Part shown: one piece after another, positions 60,439-64,000 of the stretch
Layout of the letters: the number at the start of each line of letters is the position of its first letter
How positions within the stretch are numbered: the first letter of the stretch is position 1
From: Dolomedes plantarius
Taxonomy: Eukaryota; Arthropoda; Arachnida; Araneae; Dolomedidae
NCBI GenBank assembly: GCA_907164885.2
Contig: OU015496.1
Location: 108,589,707 to 108,653,706, forward strand
Direction of reading: 5' to 3'
Length of the DNA stretch: 64,000 nt
Notes under the pieces: generated by a model
What the model saw: only the letters and a program-made list of their open reading frames with translations
What the model was told of the DNA's origin: nothing
Database searches by the model: none
Position numbers and translations under genes: made by a program

Positions 60439-62268
60439 CTGTTTGAATGGATAAATGATAAATCTGTAGTGTGGGTGTAGATTTCCTTGCAATAAAGGTA
60501 AAAAAAAATTCCAAGAGAATGATACACTGTGTTATGGAGGTTGAAGTTTATATAATTTTTTTTATATTATACAATTTCAAACTTTATTGATCACTCTTTT
60601 TATCTTGATAGAGATATACTTAAAGATAACTTGATTCTGAGAATTTTCTTCTTGAGGTGGAAATTTTACATGAGATTGAAACGGTCGCAAAACAGCTTAC
60701 CCTTTAGTGATTCCCGTTACAGGTTTCTCTTCCGGTTAAAGGCGTCTGGGGCGCCCACAATATCCCATTTTCTTTTTTAATTTTCTCCTTTGGGTAATAT
60801 TTCTTTTTCTGCCTGTTTAGTTACATTGTTGCAATCCTATTAGCTTAATCGATAAGTGCGCTGTCGTCGTCACAGTTCTGAATTGAATACAACCGACATA
60901 TATATAGTATAGAGAGTATAGCATAGAGTGGTGTTTAATTGCCAGTAAAACTTTGCCACGCTCGTTTCTAATCAAGCAACATGTGCTGTTAGGTTAGGTA
61001 GCGGGATCCTTCAACTGGTGTGCAAATTATACGAGTATTTTTTACCTTTAGTGTAATGATCTTTAGTGTTACTTTTATTTGATAAATCAGCTTTTATTTA
61101 AATTTTGATTCCTATTTGTTTATCACGAGAGCACCCAAGGAAGGGTTATCTCCCAAATGTCCTGAAAAGAGTTTGGCTTTTTAGCCAGCAAATTACAATT
61201 TTCCTATAATCAGTGCCTTTATTAACTCCTTAAGGAAGCACCTAGGTATAGAGTTATGTAGCTTGAGATATATGAAATTTTGATTGAATGAGAGGATAAA
61301 TAGGTTTTTACTTATAATTTAGTCCTATTCGCTCTGTATCGAAACACCCAAAGATTTTTTACCTTACATAAATCTTGGGGAGCGTTTCACCTTTTTGATA
61401 AATTAGCAATTAGACATCTTATATAATATTCGAGTCATGTTTGTTCGTTATGAAAGCCACCAATGAAAGGTAATCTCATGTGAATCATTTACGGGAAACT
61501 CAAAATTTAACGCAGTATCTGCTAAACTTTATGTTTATTTTTAATTATGCTACTTAATTTGCATTATTTAAGGCTAATTAAATAGTCTTCTGGCAACGCT
61601 TCGAAAACTTTAAACTAATATGTATTTTATGTTAAAGGAGCAAAGATAAATAACTCTCTAAATAGCACTTTAAGGGTGCATTATTACTAATTTACATTAT
61701 ATTTGCCTATTCGATATTGATAAATTACATATTTATGATGGAAATATATTTCCAACGAAAATAACGATTGCCAAAACAATGTTTTCAATAGGTTTTGGCT
61801 GGTTGGTTAGGTGAGCTGAGGTCATATTTGATTATTTGAATACTGAACTAACTCGAACTTGCAGCTCGAAAACTATTTTGAACATCCATCCGCGAGGTTC
61901 AAACATGCAACATCTGGCACCAAACATTGTTTCCGCAGCCATTCGGCCTTTTTCTGGCATTCAAAAGGATTTTGAAAACTAGTTTTAACTTGAAAAATAT
62001 GTGCAGAAAAATCTCTTCGATGGATTGATAACCAGTGCATATCAATTGAACTCAAAAGATGAAGGGTGATGACAGTGATTCCAAACCGACCGCGAGATAT
62101 TTGTTTGATATGAACAACAAAAAAATATAAGTACGGGCTACTTAAATTAAACTTTAATTTGGATTAATAACACTCAACGACCTGACAGATTGAGACACAA
62201 ATCGATGCACATAGATTGCGAACGAGATGATTTCATTGATGTCTGCGCTAATTCCACACTCAAAGTTT
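60439..62268. other. Unassigned stretch
   Basis: No gene, TIR or SINE head recognised. A weak B-box-like GGTTCAAACATGC at 61896-61908 stands alone. Confidence 0.4.
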
Positions 62269-62276
62269 ACCAAAAG

Positions 62277-62583
62277 CAGGGCACCCCAGAGGGGGGGGAC
62301 CGGGGCACTTTGCCCCAGGCCCCCAACTGCCGGAGGGGCCCTAAAATTTTTTAAAAAATTTATTTATTAGATTTGCTCTGAAAGAAAATTCTGAAACTTC
62401 CGAAAAGAAAATTCTGAGCAGTGCAATGAATTACAATAATTATGTTAATCAATCATGTAATAAAATTTTATATATGAGTAACTTAATTTGAATGTGTGTT
62501 TTCGACTCTTTCCATTTTTTGTTTTTCTTGGGGCCACCAACAGAAGTTTGCCCCAGGCCCCGTAAAGTCTCTGGGCGGCCCTG
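62277..62583. mobile_element. hAT-type MITE, 307 bp, with perfect 8-bp target duplication
   Basis: TIR CAGGGCACCCCAGAG at the left and CAGGGCCGCCCAGAG on the minus strand at the right. GGGGC(A)CTTTGCCCCAGGCCCC lies just inside both ends. Flanked by ACCAAAAG at 62269-62276 and 62584-62591. An 8-bp duplication with CAGGG ends identifies the hAT superfamily. No coding. Confidence 0.93.
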
Positions 62584-62667
62584 ACCAAAAGTCACACATT
62601 CGAGGCTGTCAGAGGAGCACCCTAACTTCATGAGGAAAGCAACTGTCCTACTTTTGCCATTTTCAAC

Positions 62668-63091
62668 TTAAGGCATATGTGTACTAAGTACCTATTGGAT
62701 TCGCTCACCTCAATGTTAACGTATGGAGAAAATTCGTCTACCATTTTCGGCTACATAAATGCTGATAATACAATAAAAATGGTATTTTCATATAGCCTAA
62801 ACTTTTCTGCACCTTGCGACAGGATTCCTTTTATAAATTTTGCCACCAAAGGAATTTATGAGCTTTTAAAACACACTTGACCAGATTTTTCTCCGAATAA
62901 CTGCTATTTTAAAATATTATTTGCATTTTTTTAAAATGAAAAATGTCCCAAGGGGTAAAATTTCTTTCTATGTTACGGAGTGCAATTAAAAAAAATCTTT
63001 AAAACCAAGTCCGCAATCCTTGGGAACATTTTCTCCATAGGTTCACATTAAGGTAAGCGAATCGAATAGGGTTAGTACACAGCAGCCTTAA
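62668..63091. mobile_element. TTAA-type MITE, complete copy (424 bp including targets)
   Basis: TTAA (62668) GGCATATGTGTACTAA... and, on the minus strand from 63091, TTAAGGCTGCTGTGTACTAA. TIRs of about 75 bases with good similarity (GATTCGCT.ACCT.AATGT.AAC.TATGGAGAAAAT in both). The interior is shared with 43270-43610. Probably piggyBac-like. Confidence 0.88.
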
Positions 63092-63299
63092 ATTTAGTGC
63101 AATTAAGCCTTTTCTGCTATGGTGACCATAAATTGCAAAGCAAGAAACAGACTGCTTATCCTCGAGTATGATATGCGTGTTCTGTCGTCAACTTCTAGGT
63201 CTGATATCGTACATTAATGCTCAAAGCATCAGTTGCAAATCTTATATTGTTAAAACAAAACTCTTTTTAGAAATTTTCGTTGTAGTCTTTTGGTGTAAT

Positions 63300-64000
63300 A
63301 CAGGGTGGTCATAAAAAAACTTTGCCGATATATGGACCTCTAGCGGCCGTTCCGTTCAACCGATCGAGATGAGATTTCAGATATAGTTATTCGGGGGGGT
63401 ATGAGCTCGGGATTTTGTGAACGGCAACAAAGTGGCGCTCACGGTTACGATTATAGGTACAGAAACTCGAAATTTTCGAATGGCAAAGCCCATTTTTTCC
63501 GGTCACAAAATGCTCAGCGCATGCGAAAACCCTAAATAGCGTTGGAACGGTACGTGTATCACAAAAAAAATGGACGCGTTATGCAAGCACAAAAAACCAC
63601 TCTTCGAACGGCCAACAAATATACGATGATGGCACCCATGTGGAAAATGTGCAGTCCAAATAAAAGTTTTCTTTTGTCCGATCTGTGTTGTCATCAGTGA
63701 TTAGTGCCTTACCTCTGTCATATGCAAATTTCCTCCAGGCGCCGATCGTGTTTTTGTTGGCTGATCGTTCGATCGCGACCCGACCGTTCGCAGAGCTGTT
63801 TTATATGCGTGTATGACGCTTCCGTTTTTTGTGATACACGTACCGTTCCAAAGCTCTTTAGGGTTTTCGCAGGCGCTGAGCATTTTGCGAAGGGAAAAAG
63901 TGGGAGTTGCCATTCGAAAATTTCGAGTTTCTGTACCTGTAACCGTTACCATGAGCGCCACTTTGTTCCCGTTCACAAAATCCGGAGCTCATACCTCTGA
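63300..64000. mobile_element. Foldback element, second copy, cut by the window end
   Basis: Starts ACAGGGTGGTCATAAAAAAAC and follows 8287-9019 closely: CCGATATATGGACCTCTAGC, GAGATTTCAGATATAG, TGCTCAGCGCATGCG and ACGCGTTATGC. The second arm starts near 63770 (CGTTCGCAGAGCTGTTTT). The end lies beyond position 64000. The opposed open frames at 63701-64000 are mirror images of the arm. Confidence 0.85.

Noticed and set aside
63701..64000. Opposed open frames of 91 and 98 codons
   Set aside because: They are the two strands of a self-complementary foldback arm also found at 8287-9019.

Overview
This is AT-rich, intron-like eukaryotic DNA packed with repeats, with no operons, ribosome binding sites or long open frames. 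The repeat content points to an arthropod and most likely an orb-weaving spider. It includes non-autonomous Helitrons with a GACT-repeat 5' end, at least two tRNA-derived SINE families, Tc1/mariner, Tigger/pogo, hAT, PIF/Harbinger-like and TTAA-target (piggyBac-like) elements, a LINE RNase H C-terminus and long (TA)n tracts. The clade assignment is from recognition of these families, not from a search. No complete host gene was found. The best host-gene evidence is a set of three possible terminal exons between about 11.8 and 14.4 kb on the + strand, the last with a canonical AATAAA.

Layout. 0-2 kb: a broken hAT transposase C-terminus, then a Helitron with a second Helitron-like 5' end inside it. 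3.3-4.4 kb: a TTAA-flanked inverted-repeat element carrying a SINE. 8.3-10.0 kb: a 0.73 kb foldback element next to a Tigger relic sitting in TG/TA microsatellite. 10.7-15.8 kb: two inverted arms rich in short GGGTT/AACCC palindromes bracket the possible exons. 16.2-20.9 kb: SINE, pogo-type and hAT MITEs, a perfect 20-bp-arm palindrome and a 1.8 kb TTAA element. 24.8-30.8 kb: a 0.4 kb hairpin, a SINE, a TTAA MITE, a 1298-bp mariner with a dead transposase, and a piggyBac-like element into which a Helitron carrying a helicase scrap has inserted. 32.7-34.9 kb: a MITE and an inverted pair of an unclassified repeat. 40-48 kb: Helitron copy 2, PIF-like MITEs, SINEs, and a diverged tandem duplication. 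48.7-52.4 kb: one (CA)/(TA)n tract split by three TA-target transposons in a row, two of them Tc1-type with recognisable transposases. 54.6-57.9 kb: pogo-type MITE, minus-strand Helitron, an AAACGTTT cluster, a TIR element, a LINE-like tail and a possible LTR. 58.8-64 kb: LINE fragment, SINE, hAT MITE with an 8-bp target duplication, TTAA MITE, and a second foldback copy cut by the window edge.

The genes do not form a pathway. All recognised coding relics are mobile-element proteins, and all are broken. The closest to intact is a Tc1-type transposase at 50.4-51.4 kb, spoiled by one visible nonsense codon. The biology on show is genome invasion: nested insertion, microsatellite-targeted insertion chains and foldback DNA. 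I did not find convincing evidence of a new defence, regulatory or biosynthetic system.
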